NCBI GenBank assembly: GCA_015143295.1
Contig: CM026567.1
Location: forward strand, 15,642,416 to 15,706,415
Source of the DNA: Tetracentron sinense
Taxonomy: Eukaryota > Streptophyta > Magnoliopsida > Trochodendrales > Trochodendraceae
Length of the DNA stretch: 64,000 bases
Direction of reading: 5' to 3'
The position numbers and the translations under genes were made by a program. This document shows, one piece after another, positions 46,601 through 57,984 of this stretch (its first letter is position 1; each line of letters starts with the position of its first letter). The notes under the pieces are model-generated. The model saw only the letters and a list, made by a program, of their open reading frames with translations. It was not told the origin of the DNA and made no database searches.

Positions 46601-47025
46601 GTATAAGGAACTGGAAAGTTATATCTACCTGTGATAATCCAATCACATAACTATCCTACAATATATCCTAAGGACTTTTATCGATATCTCATATCATATA
46701 GATCATCTCATGATCATGGTCAATTACCCATAATGAATACACAATAGATTAAGAAGAAGTCTTTATCAATCAAATTAATAAGAATCTAACAATCTAAATG
46801 ACTTTTCTGGGCATCATGTCTAACAGAACATCGATAACATATCGTTGTATTTGTATTCTTTCATCCCTTCTCTTTAAGTTACCGTTTTATTGATTATTGC
46901 ATTGCTATACTTCCATTGCCATAATTATTAGTTGCTCAAAATACTCTTAAGAAATTAGGAAGAAATTTTTATTTTGCCAAGACCCTATTCACCCCCCTCC
47001 TCTAGGTTCAATTTCTTGGGCAACA
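43687..47025 (+). repeat. Truncated 5' LTR of copia element C, split by a solo LTR
   Basis: The LTR runs 43687-44601 and, after the inserted solo LTR plus target duplication, 46831-47025. It aligns with the inverted LTR at 47957-49314 from the GACTTTGTAAAAAGTCCTC region onward, and both share the TTAAATGC...CCATATT...TATAAA promoter block. About 330 bp of its start is missing. AGTCGACT palindromes lie at about 43888-44090, TATA (CTATAAACAGG) at 44180-44190, and the end is CACCCCCCTCCTCTAGG...GGGCAACA before the primer site. Confidence 0.8.
44602..46825 (-). mobile_element. Solo LTR, 2224 bp, inserted in the LTR of element C
   Basis: On the plus strand it starts TGTAGGGGGATCC and ends CATGTCTAACA; the target duplication GAACA is perfect (44597-44601 and 46826-46830). 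It is the inverted relative of 20941-23148, similar along its full length (for example GATAGCGAAGAACAAGGATC on the minus strand near 44800). It contains a 64-codon frame at 44701-44895 with no known domain, shared with the other copy. Confidence 0.95.
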
Positions 47026-47026
47026 A

Positions 47027-47040
47027 TTGGTATCAGAGCA
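47027..47040 (+). promoter_or_regulatory. Primer binding site of copia element C
   Basis: TTGGTATCAGAGCA, complementary to initiator-Met tRNA, two bases past the LTR end. Confidence 0.9.
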
Positions 47041-47079
47041 TGGACTCTATATTTGACTTAACCATCTTAGAGAAAAGAT

Positions 47080-47953
47080 CATGGCAAATGTATTTGTAAC
47101 TTCCCAATCCTTAGACTATGAATGTTGGAAAATCATTGTCAAAGGTCCACATACCCCCCACCAAACTTATTGATGGTGTACGTGTACCGAATGGTCGGAA
47201 AATGATACAAAGCTTGTGCAACTCAATGCCAAAGCAATTAGCAATTCATATTGTGGATTGAGTCCACAAGAATTCAATAGAATATCAGCTTGTGATTCGG
47301 ATAAACTACAAATTACTTATGAAGAAACTAACCAAGTAAAAGAAAAGAAAATAAGTATGTTAGTTTATAAGTATTAATTGTTTAAAATGGACAGGGATGA
47401 ATCCATTACCGAGATGTTTAACGATTTACTAACATTGTAAGTGGATTGAAATCTCTTGGCAAAGTTTATTCCAATGTAGAAAATGTAAGGAATATTCTTC
47501 GTTCACTCCCAAAGAGTTGGGCTCCAAAAGTGATGGCGATCTAAGAAGCCAAGGATCTCACCAAGCTATCTATGGATCAGCTTCTAGGATCTCTCATGAC
47601 ACATGAGGTCATCATGAAGGACCAAGATGAAGAGCCAAAGTCAAAGAAGGGGCTTGCATTAAAATCCACTCAAGATAATGATGATGAGGAGGATGATAGT
47701 GAAGATGATGAGGAGATGACTCTCTTAACAAGAAAAATTCAAGAAGTTCTTGAAGCACAACAAGAAGAGGCCATTAAAGAAAGAATTCACCAAAGATATC
47801 ATAAAAGGTGAATCAAGCAAGAAAGAGGCTCTCACATGCTTCAAATGCAAGCATACCAAATCTGAGTGTCCTCAAATCAAGAAGAGCAAAAGATTCAAGA
47901 AGAAGGCTATGAAAGCTACATGAGATGATTCTGATGAGAGTGAATCGGATGAT
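47080..47953 (+). pseudogene. Copia element C: gag remnant
   Basis: A degraded UBN2-type gag: ATGGCAAATG near 47080, then KEKKISMLVYKY (47340-47375), LFKMDRDESITEMFN (about 47378-47420), LSMDQLLGSLMTHEVIMKDQDEE (47560-47630), an Asp/Glu-rich run (47680-47720) and a zinc-knuckle-like CFKCKHTKSECPQ (about 47838-47878), which lacks the normal spacing of the family. Frameshifts occur at 47440, 47530 and 47770. The frame stops dead at 47953, where an inverted LTR begins. Confidence 0.8.
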
Positions 47954-47956
47954 ACG

Positions 47957-49314
47957 TTGCCCAGATAATGGACCCTAGAGGGGGGTGAATAGGGTTTATG
48001 GCAATTAAAAATTTAAGCTAATTGATTTTTGCGGAATTAAAAATTAATCACTAATGCTACCAATCAATAATCAGGAAAAACTAGATAGAGAGAAATTTAG
48101 AGATACCAGACACACGATATGTTATCGGGGTTCAGCAACTTGCCTACGTCCCTGCCTTTAAGCTTCTCACTTTAAAGATTTTCACAATTCCAATAATTGC
48201 ACTCTTCTTTATGGGGCAGAGAGCAAGCCTTTACAATCCTTTAGCAGGCTCAGGAATAACCTTTTACAATCCTTTTAGCAGGCTAAGGAATAACCTTTTC
48301 CAAGAGAAGCTTTCTCTTGGGTACAAGAAGACACTCTTCTCAAATAGTGCAAGAATCCTTGATTCTTGATTTTTAGCTTTTACAGAAATTGAATGGATTA
48401 AAAATCCAAATTTGAAAGCTCCTAACTGAGCTATATAAGAATGGAAAACAAAGCTTACAATCTCTTAAAATTGATTGGAATTGAATGCTCAAAGAGTGAG
48501 GAATTGGGATTCAAGATATTTAATGCAAAAACAGAGTATTGATTGCTTGAAGGCTGTGAATGGTGTTAGAATCTCTCATTTTATTCACAAATCATCTCCA
48601 TTTATAGTTGAGCAATCAATATGGCCGTTGGGGGTAGCATTTAATGCGGGCTAGCCGTTACACGATTTTCCTGCAGACACTAGTCGATGAGTGAGTGAAA
48701 ATCAGGTTGGAGTCGTTGATGAGTGGGAATAGAAGTTATTGCTTCATTTATGTTCTTTCACTCGTCGACGAGTCCCTTGCACTCGTCGGCGAGTCTACTG
48801 ATTTTTTTGAGTAAACTCACCAAATTGAGACCAAAAAGATGGGAATCATGCTAGGACCCTTGCATTCAAATTAATATCATTTTAATCATTTTTAGGGCCT
48901 TAGATTGGTGTCCAAATTATACTAGGTCTCCTAGGGTCTATCTAGGTAAAAATTTAAGCAATTCTTTTCCAATGTCTTGAGGACTTTTATAGGGTCCTAG
49001 ACATTTTAAACTAATACACTAGTCTTCATTGAGTGATGATCTTCTTTCTTAATTTGTGAGATTTCACTCTTGATGGATCTTCATGGATTGACTTGAGCTC
49101 TTGAAGCTTTTTCTTTTGAAGGACTAGCACTTGACCTTTGACCTTGATGCTTTGAATGGTTGAGCTCTTCAATTCTTCATGACTTGATAGATAATCTTAA
49201 TACTCTGAAATTTTACATTCTAAATGGAAGAATTAGTATTATAAAGTTCATTCCATTATTGTGTTATCATCAAAACTAATAAGGGTACTTAGAGTTGTAA
49301 CCTTGAGGCTAACA
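47957..49314 (-). repeat. LTR of copia element D (inverted relative of C), 1358 bp
   Basis: The minus strand starts TGTTAGCCTCAAGG at 49314 and ends near GGGCA at 47957. It is homologous to the element C LTR. TCGTCGACGA palindromes lie at about 48676-48794, the minus-strand TATA (CTATAAATGG) at about 48597-48606. The polypurine tract lies immediately to the right, so this is a 3' LTR whose element body extended rightwards and is mostly lost. Confidence 0.85.
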
Positions 49315-49338
49315 ATCTCCCCCTTTTTGATGATGACA
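49315..49338 (-). promoter_or_regulatory. Polypurine tract of copia element D
   Basis: The minus strand reads TCATCATCAAAAAGGGGGAG then AT before the LTR start. Confidence 0.88.
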
Positions 49339-49744
49339 TAATAATGTGAATGACCTGGGTAGAGCTACCCCTCAATATATATTTTTAAAAAATTGTGAGG
49401 ATAGCTCCCCCTCAACATGTGCATTAAATAGACAAAAGTTCAGATTATAATGAAGTTTAAAGCAATTGTTAGGATCATTCAAGAATCAGTCAAAATACAG
49501 TTTTGAATTAAAGAATCAAGAGAAGTTCCATGAACAAGAGTTTAGTTATACTTGTTAACAACACACATGATTGAACCAAGAGAAGTTCCACAAAGAAGGT
49601 ATGTGTGTGTTTTAATTATTTTAACTGAAATTTGGAACCAAGAGAAGTTCCACAAAGAAGATGGTTCATATCATACTAGAATTCATACTCATAGTGTGAA
49701 TTCATACTTATAGAATTCACATTTTCTCCCCCTTATAATTTATT
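49339..49744 (-). other. 3' untranslated part of element D
   Basis: No coding. Three copies of a CAAGAGAAGTTCCAYRAA unit lie at about 49517, 49574 and 49637. The right edge is uncertain, where it meets the leader of element B. Confidence 0.55.
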
Positions 49745-50128
49745 GTGATTTAAATTATATAGTGGATATATTTAATCACATTAATTCAGTGGCATCAAAA
49801 TATTGTGATTAACTCATGAATAATGATATCTAGGCCCCATAGGGAAGATTCATACTTTATGAATTAATTAGAATGAGGAAATAAATTAGATATCAATCTA
49901 GAGATATTTTCCAAATGCCCACAGGTAACGGTATATCTCTACATTGATGTCATAAATCTATTAGTCCCATTATAAAGTAATTGAGCAAATCAATAGCGTA
50001 TTGCAACCTGTATTGCAACCTTTGCCCACAGGATGGTTACAATGATGCACTGTTTTGCTATCAGAATTATGAGCATGGGTTTATATTCTAAATTATAGAT
50101 TTGCATTCATAGCATTTAGTAAATATGT
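49745..50128 (+). other. Leader of copia element B, 5' LTR missing
   Basis: AT-rich, non-coding, with TGCCCACAGG occurring twice (about 49916 and 50023). No sequence like the 3' LTR at 54552 was found upstream, so the element has lost its 5' end, probably where element D joins. Confidence 0.5.
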
Positions 50129-53100
50129 TTGTTTAAATTTTGCAGCTATTCCATCTGCCCTTATATGTCTAATGAATCATCTCGTGTCCCAATGTTGACT
50201 AGTGAAAATTTCTTGGATTGGAAGGAGAAAATTCTTCTTACATTAGGGTGCATGGATTTAGATATGGCACTCCGTATGGATGAACCACCCATGCCTACGA
50301 AATCAAGTACAACTGCTTAAAAGGGATCATATGAGCGGTGGGAGCGATCTAATCGCTTAAGTTTAATGCTCATTAAGTCTCATGTTGGAAAAGGTATTCG
50401 GGGTTCGATCCCAGAATGCACTAAGGCAAAAGAATTCACTAATGTTGTTGAACAACAGTATGTGACTTCTGAAAAGGCACTAGCCAGCACCCTAATGAAC
50501 AAACTATCATCCATGAAGTTTATCACTAACAAAAGTGTGTGTGAACACATTATGGAAATGAGGGATATAGCGGCTCAGTTGAAATCTCTAGAGGTTACAT
50601 TCTCAGAGTCATTTATTGTCCATTTAGTACTCGACTCCCTGCCTACAGAATATGGGCCATTCAAGATTTCCTATAACACACATAAGGTAAAATGGTCAAT
50701 TAATGAACTACTGACCATGTGTGTTCAAGAAGAAGGGAGATTGAAGCAGGAGAAACTAGAAAGTGCTCATCTAGCAACTCATGAAAGTGGACATGCAAGA
50801 AAGGGGAAACATGCTCATTTTAAGAAGAAGTATAATAAGGAGTCAACTAGTCAAGTTGATCATAAGGACAAATGCTTCTTCTGCAAGAAGAAAGGACACA
50901 TAAAGAAAGAATGCCCCAAATATAAAGCTTGGCATGAGAAGAAAGGTAATCTCATCTCCTTAGTGTGTTATGAATCTAATATGGTTGATATTTCTCATAA
51001 TACTTGGTGGATTGACTCTGGCTCTACAATTCATATTACCAATACCATGCAGGGTTTGCTCAACCAAAGGAAACCAACAAAGGCTGAATGCTTTATCTAT
51101 TTTGGAAACAAGATAAGTTCGCATGTGGAATCAGTTGGGATCTTTAGACTTGTCTTAAAATCCGGTTTTGTCTTAGTCCTTGAAAGAACCTTTTATATTC
51201 CATCCTTTTCTAAGAACCTCATTTCAGTTTCTAGACTTGTCCCTTATGGTTTTAGTTTTAACTTTATTGGTTCTAACCTTAGTTTGATTAAAGACTCAGT
51301 TGTAGTTGGTACTGGAACCCTTATTGATGGTAGACTTAATTAAGACTCTACTTTTGATTGCACCCTTTTAACCTTGCATGGAAATGTTGGTATTAAGCGT
51401 GACATTATAAATGAGAAATCCTCCATGCTTTGGCATAAGAGATTAGGACATATCTCCATAGAGAGAATCAGAAGATTAATAAATGATGGAGTCCTTGAGA
51501 CTCTTGATTTTTCTGATTTTGGTATTTGTGTGGACTGCATAAAGGGTAAGCAGACCAACAAAATCAAGAAAGGTGCCAGGCGAAGTTCAGAAACATTAGA
51601 AATCATACACACTGACATATGTGGACCATTTCCAACTCCATCTTTAAATGGTCAAAGATACTTCATCTCATTTATAGATGATCGTACACGATTTATGTAT
51701 CTCTATTTGCTATTTGAGATAAGTGAGGCACTAGATGCCTTCAAAACTTTTAAAGCAGAAGTAGAGAAACAGAAAGAAAAGGTTATTAAAATCGTGCAAT
51801 CAGATAGAGGTGGAGAGTACTATGGTAGGTACACAGGTACAGGACAAAGACCAGGTCCATTTGCGATTTTTCTTAAGGAACAAGGTATTGTTGCACAATA
51901 CGCAATGCTAGGTTCACCACAACAAAATGGTGTAGCTGAAAGAAGGAATCATACGCTTATGGACATGGTGAGGAGTATGATTAGTAACTCCTCTCTCCCA
52001 TTATCTCTATGGAGTGAGGCCTTAAAAACCGCCGTATACATCCTAAATAGGGTTCCCACCAATGCAGTTCCTAAAACTCCTTTTGAGCTATGGAATGGTT
52101 GGAAACCAAGTTTATGTCATGTACACATATGGGGTTGTCAAGTTGAGGTAAAGGTGTATAATCCATAAGAGAAAAAGTTGGACTTAAAATCAGTCAGTGG
52201 CTACTTCATTGGCTATGCAGATAGGTCCAAGGGATTCAAGTTCTATTGTCCTTCACATACACCTAATACTGTTGAAGCAAGAAATGCTAGATTTCTTGAG
52301 GATAATGATATCGGTGGGAATGAGCAACCTCGAAGCTTAAATTTTGAGGAAATATAGGTTTCAGTTACCACACCTGTAAATATGGATTTATTAACTGCAC
52401 TTCAAGACAATCCACAAGATGTCATTATGGAAGAACAGTTAAATCAAGATATGCCACCCCAAGAGGACCAAGTTGTCATTGAACCTATTGTTCAAATACC
52501 ACCAAATGTAGATGAACAAATAGGATTAAGAAAATCTTCAAGAATAAAGAAATCTGCAATCTCTTCTGATTATGTTATGTACCTACAAGAGTCTGACCAT
52601 GACATTGGAATTAAGGAAGATCCAATTTCGTTTTCACAAGCCATGAGTGGAAAAAATTCTAACTTATGGTATGATGCCATGTTAGATGAGTTAGATTCAA
52701 TGGCTAAAAATCATGTATGGGATTTAGTTGAATTACCTAAAGGAGCCAAAACCATTGGCTGTAAATGGGTCTATAAAACCAAAAGAGACTCGATAGGCAA
52801 TATAGAACGCTATAAAGCCCGACTTGTAGCTAAAGGATTCACTCAAAAAGAAGGTATTGATTACCATGAGACCTTCTCTCCAGTTTCTAAGAAGGACTCA
52901 TTTAGGATAATCATGGCATTAGTAGCTCATTTTGATTTAGAGCTACATCAGATGGATGTGAAGACGGCCTTCCTTAATGGAGATTTAAAGGAAGAGGTAT
53001 ATATGAGTCAGCCTGAAGGATTTTCCTCAAATAAAGAAAGTCACTTGGTTTACAGACTTAGGAAATCCTTATATAGACTAAAACAGGCTTCACGTCAATG

Positions 53101-54196
53101 GTATTTCAAATTTCACGATGTCATTTCTTCATTTGGTTTTACGGAGAATGTCGTCGATCAGTGTATATACCTTAAGATTAGTGGGAGCAAATTCATTTTC
53201 TTAGTCCTCTATGTGGATGATATTCTGCTTGCTAGTAGTGATTTGGGCTTGTTACATGAGGTGAAACAGTATCTGACACAAAAATTTGATATAAAGGATA
53301 TGGGTGAAGCTTCTTTTGTCATTGGCATAGAGATTCACAGAGACAGATCTCGAGGGATACTTGGATTGTCTCAAAAGGCCTACATTAACCAAGTTCTAGA
53401 AAGATTTCGGATGAATAACTGTTCACCTAGTGTGGCTCCTATTGTTAAGGGTGATAAATTCAGCCTCAACCAAAGTCCGAGAAATGACATAGAGCGGGAA
53501 CAGATGAAAATCATTCCTTACGCATCTGTAGTAGGAAGTCTGATGTATGCTCAAGTCTGTACAAGACCAGACATCGGATTTGCAGTTGGAATGTTAGGCA
53601 GATATCAAAGTAATACAGGCATGGATCACTGGAGAGCTGCAAAGAAAGTGATACGCTATCTGCAAGGTACAAAAGGTTACATGCTTATATACAGGCGATC
53701 GGAGCATCTAGAAGTGATCGGTTATTCAGATTCAGATTATGGAGGATGCCTTGACTCTAGAAAGTCTACATCAGGGTATCTCTTCGTACTTGCAGGAGGT
53801 GCTATTTCATGGAGAAGCGTAAAACAGACATTGACCGCTTCCTCTACTATGGAGGTAGAGTATGTAGCATGCTATGGTGCTACCTCACAGGCTTTATGGT
53901 TACGGAATTTTATCACAGGGCTTCAAGTTGTAGATTCTTTATCTAAGCCATTAACGATTTATTGTGATAATTCCGCAGGAGTTCACTTCTCTAACAACAA
54001 CAAGAGTGGTAGTTCAAACAAGCACATTGACATAAAGTACCTTGTTGTTAGAGAACATGTTCAAGATCATCGGGTGACTATTGAGAAAATCAGCACTAAG
54101 TTAATGATTGCGGATCCCATGACAAAAGGGTTACCGCCCAAGTTGTATAAAGAACATGTGGAGCGTATGGGTCTTATTAACTCATTTGATGCTTGA
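50129..54196 (+). pseudogene. Ty1/copia gag-pol polyprotein (element B), four stops, no frameshift
   Basis: A single frame of 1356 codons carries a whole copia polyprotein. Gag occupies about residues 1-290 with a CFFCKKKGHIKKEC zinc knuckle (codons 249-262). Protease has the catalytic Asp in WWIDSGST (codon 296). The pre-integrase zinc motif WHKRLGHIS (near codon 435) and integrase core (HTDICG, FIDD, and [10 protein letters not shown] with the Glu) follow. RT has NGDL and the YVDD site (codon 1028), and RNase H has [19 protein letters not shown] and [13 protein letters not shown]. Only four in-frame stops occur: 50318, 51341, 52166 and 52355 (first bases). There is no frameshift, so this is the youngest coding copy in the window. 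It is a relative of element A. Translation start: the ATG at 50129 or the later ATG in the same frame (50165). Confidence 0.95.
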
Positions 54197-54535
54197 TTTG
54201 TGATGTACATCTTAGACACCATTAATTTTTATAATTGCAATTATGTTTCGATGATTTCTCGGTATAACTGTCATCATATATTTGGTATATATAAAGTTTA
54301 ATGTATGACAGATTGTCTATTTAGACAATAAAGTGGACCTAGAATGAACTTTTGGTAGTTCATTCATAAAGAATTATGTCACATAAATTACTCATTTGGT
54401 AGAACCAATGATATTGTAATACATGGAAGGTAGTTTTCATCTATAAGATTATTTACCATCATGATTCATACATTGTAACTATTTCTTGAGTATATGGTTC
54501 CTTAATAAACTATAAGGGGTTATTTATGTCAATTT

Positions 54536-54550
54536 GGGCCAAGTGGGAGA
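54536..54550 (+). promoter_or_regulatory. Polypurine tract of copia element B
   Basis: GGGCCAAGTGGGAGA lies one base before the LTR start; the same tract is used by element A. Confidence 0.88.
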
Positions 54551-54551
54551 A

Positions 54552-55028
54552 TGTTAGTTACGGTTTCCTTTTTGAAACCGTTTCATTGTGAAACAATGTG
54601 GCCCATATTGCCACATCACCCATTTATTTTGGTTAACCCTATGATACCCCTTAGAGTCATCAAGTGGCAACCTTTCAGAAAATAACTACCCTCTTTGATG
54701 GAAAGATGGTATAAAAGGGGTTTATGAGAGAAGGTCCCTAATCAAACAAAAAAAGCTTTCAAGTTGCCTGTGTATCCATCTATCCAAGCGTTGGGTCTTG
54801 TTTAGATTAGAAGATCTCTCTCTAATCAATTACTATTCCGCATTCAAGACAAGAGGGTGATCTCAAAGGTCATTGACATTATTTTTCTTGCTTACAAGAA
54901 TGGCTTACTGAATCTGCTTCGACACTTCAAAAAGGAAAGGAGGAGTGTTTTTAGAAGAGATGCTATATAAGATTTTGGATTTTTGGGATTTTATCCATAA
55001 AATTATCTTATCCTACGAATTCTACCAA
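54552..55028 (+). repeat. 3' LTR of copia element B (end approximate)
   Basis: It starts TGTTAGTTACGG. A TATA-like ATAAAAGGGG lies near 54712. The right end is placed at about 55028 (CTACCA) by comparison with the 500-bp LTR length in element A, because the missing 5' LTR leaves nothing to align. A GAAACCGTTTC / TTGTGAAACAAT pair of short hairpins follows its start. Confidence 0.65.
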
Positions 55029-55797
55029 GAATATTCGATTAACCATGGAGTACCGTTGCGATGGAGAGGATCCCCTGTTCCCCCAAAATAAATTAGAAAC
55101 TATCCCGTGTTTATCCCTTTACCGTAATGCTAATTTACTAACGGCAGTATATCACGTGTGCCAGCTTTCATAAATTGATTGGTTCACCGAGGGGCAACTA
55201 TGGTGCAATGAGGAAAAAGGAGTTCCGAAAAAAAACAAAAAAAAAACGTCAGTACAAGGTCAAGGTGTTAATGGATGGTAGATGATCATGGAGTACATAG
55301 AAGTTACATAATGTGCAATAATCCCCTCCTTGCCCTCACAAAGCCCCTTGTATCTATGGTTAACAAGTTTTAACCCGTGCTTAATTTTTTTTTTCTAAAA
55401 ACCAAATGCTTTGATTCCAAGGGCTAGTAAATCTTAACCACAGTTCAAGAGAATTAAAAAAAAATGGACATGTCTCATGAAGGAGTGCAAATCCTCTAGT
55501 CAGCCACTAATACCGGAACTCGATCGGAACGTGTTCTTTCGATCTATGGTTAACAAGTTTTAACCCTTGCACTTACCCGTAAAGTTAAAACATCTTATCT
55601 GAGTTTTTAAGAAAAAAAATCAATGCCTTGTTATCAAGCTTCGACCTCTGTTCTTTATGTAGCCCAGGTCAGTCCCCTGTGATCTGCTTTGCTTTGATTT
55701 TCTCAAAATGATTAAAAACTTATTAACCATAATTCAAAGAGCTCTAGACGGGTCTCGAGATCCAATCCCTTAGGCGATGAGTCGCAAGAGCTCTAAT
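55029..55797. other. Intergenic DNA with foldback-repeat pieces
   Basis: A 30-bp direct repeat (ATCTATGGTTAACAAGTTTT) occurs at about 55356 and 55541. Part of the dispersed foldback family is at about 55385-55450 (CTAAAAACCAA...AAATCTTAACCACAGTT). A segment at about 55484-55531 recurs inverted at about 60778-60825. Confidence 0.6.
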
Positions 55798-56309
55798 TAG
55801 GGGTGTAAACAAGCCGAGTTGAGCCGAGCTGGCACTGTTCGGCTCGTTGGAATTTTACAAATGCTCAGGCTTGGCTCGGCTCAGCTCGGCTCGTTGGAAT
55901 TTTATAGATGCTTAGGCTCGACTCGTCCACAAATCATTGAGCTCGAGCTTGGCTCGATAATTTTTTTTAAAAAAATACATTGATAAGCACTAAATTTAAA
56001 TTTAAAAAAATTTTAAAGAGCTTTTTTTTTTTGGGATGTCATGTGACTCAAAACTTAAACGGAAATGATTATGTTAATATATACTAAATATATTTTACCA
56101 AAAAAAGGTGTACTAAATATATAATATAAATTTAACTTTTAAAGGGTATTATTATAAAATTAATCGAGCCGAGCCACCTATTGTTCAGGCTCAGCTCGTT
56201 TATTTTTCGAGCTCACTTTTTAAGGCTCGGCACGACTCAACGAGCCCAAAGTAAAAGCTCAAGTTTATTTCGAGTCAAGCCGAGCTGGCTCGGCTCGTTG
56301 ATACCCCTA
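55798..56309. mobile_element. hAT-type MITE, 512 bp
   Basis: It starts TAGGGGTGTAAACAAGCC and ends GGCTCGTTGATACCCCTA, inverted repeats, with many GCCGAGC/GCTCGGC words in both arms. The flanking 8-mers GCTCTAAT (55790-55797) and GCTCCAAC (56310-56317) fit an 8-bp duplication with two mismatches. No transposase is present. Confidence 0.88.
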
Positions 56310-57984
56310 GCTCCAACTCCCAGGGTAACCATAACCATGTACTAATGTATGTAGGTAAATGATATCCAAAGTAGGAAGGAAAAAAATAAAAGACTTTGCG
56401 AGTGCAAGGAAGGATAGTCCCCACGGAGGGAACTATTGCTCATTAGACAAACCAAATGTACACGATGGCCATAATCAGAGTATTCCCTTGTCTTTGCCTT
56501 CAGTCATTGCCTCGTGGTATGATTGAGTTTACCAAAAAAAAAGATTAGTCGCACATTTATCCTAAAGTCTGATAAAGTGGGATAGGATTTGATCTCGCCC
56601 TCGCCAGTCCACTCACAAACAGTGCCATTAAATTGTCCTTTTAATCCCGGTTATTTCTTTTAACTCTTTTGAATAAAACGTTTTAATATTTTTTTTCTAG
56701 AAACCAAGGTTACATGGTTGAATACTAAGGGCCAGTAAATCTTAACCATAGTAAATGGGTGTCAAAAGAGACACGTCAGGGACAGGACTAGACGGTTTTC
56801 GTCGATGAGAGGATACCCTATCCCGATAAAGGTAGGATGAACCGTCCCACTCCTACGTTTTTCAAGTTCAAGTTTGGAGTCCATTTAATTTATTTTATTT
56901 AGCTTGCCTTGAGGTTCGATTTTATTTTTCCTGATTTAATCGTTCAAAAGTGAATAAGCTATGAGTGCTAATATGAGGCAAATTCTACGCCTGGAACTGA
57001 GCTCCCCAAAGGAGGTGAAAACCTTGTAATTATTGAGACGCAGTATAAATTTTGTAAATACTTTTCTCGTTATAATTACAAGATTGTCATTGGTTTTACG
57101 GTAAAGAGGACCTCAAAGCTCCAGAAGGCATGAAACAAGCTCCGCCTCATTTTTTTTTTGGGGAGACCCCACAAAACCTAGTCTTCATTTACCTAAGTCA
57201 ATAGAGTCAGCAGGTCAGAAGTTAGCTGGGGCATCAAGGCTCTTGCAACCCTTACCCTTGGTGGGATTAGATCCCCAGACCTCCACCCTTGGAAGGCCAC
57301 ACCCCTACCACTCACACAAGAGGTGGGGATGTAGCTCCATCTCATATTTAAACTCGTTAGTTATTTAATTTTTTTAATAAACATATTCACATAAGAAAGT
57401 GATTTAATTAATTTTATAATATTAGTTATTTCAAATTAATCAGTATTTTCTTAAACAATTTAAGACATGTTTGTGATTTAATCAATTACTTTTCAATGAT
57501 TGTATCTTTGTATCTTCAATGATGTATTATTCTAAAGATCTGTGCCAAAATAATCAAAGCCAAACACAGACTTAGCATGCTGGGTAGCTTGTGCCAGTGG
57601 TAGACTGGGATCAGGGTTCCATTCCCTCGAGTGACGATGTGGCTGTTGATAGTCCACCATGTTTAGCTCGCTTCTAAGTTAGACACTCAACTCTCTAACC
57701 TAGAGTTGAGATCATATTCAATCTCGATTGAAGTCTCTTTCAATTCAATCGCTCAATTGTGGTTAAGCTTCACTAACCCTTAAGTTCAGCAATCTAACCT
57801 TGGTTTTTAGAAAAAAAAAAAGTATTGAAAAATTTTAATCCTAGGAGTTAACATTTCTTAATTAAGGTTAAAAAGGGAATCAGTACAATTGAACTCTCCG
57901 AATTTAATCACAATTGGTCAAGATCCGGACTCAACCTACTAAGTACAAGATTAGATCATGTCAATTGTGATTGAACTCTCTTTG
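56310..57984. other. MITE-rich intergenic DNA
   Basis: No coding region. Foldback-family copies occur at about 56640-56790 and 57750-57850. A short stretch at about 57585-57630 has pol III-like boxes (TGTGCCAGTGGT and GGGTTCCATTCCC, about 25 bp apart) and may be part of a tRNA-derived SINE. Another candidate, in reverse, is at about 57220-57320. Confidence 0.5.
57590..57660 (+). repeat. Possible SINE head (tRNA-like A and B boxes)
   Basis: The A-box-like TGTGCCAGTGGT and B-box-like GGGTTCCATTCCC lie in the order and spacing of an internal pol III promoter. No folded tRNA could be made and no tail was recognised. Tentative. Confidence 0.3.

Noticed and set aside
57590..57660. A functional tRNA gene
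   Set aside because: Box-like words are present, but no cloverleaf or acceptor stem can be formed.
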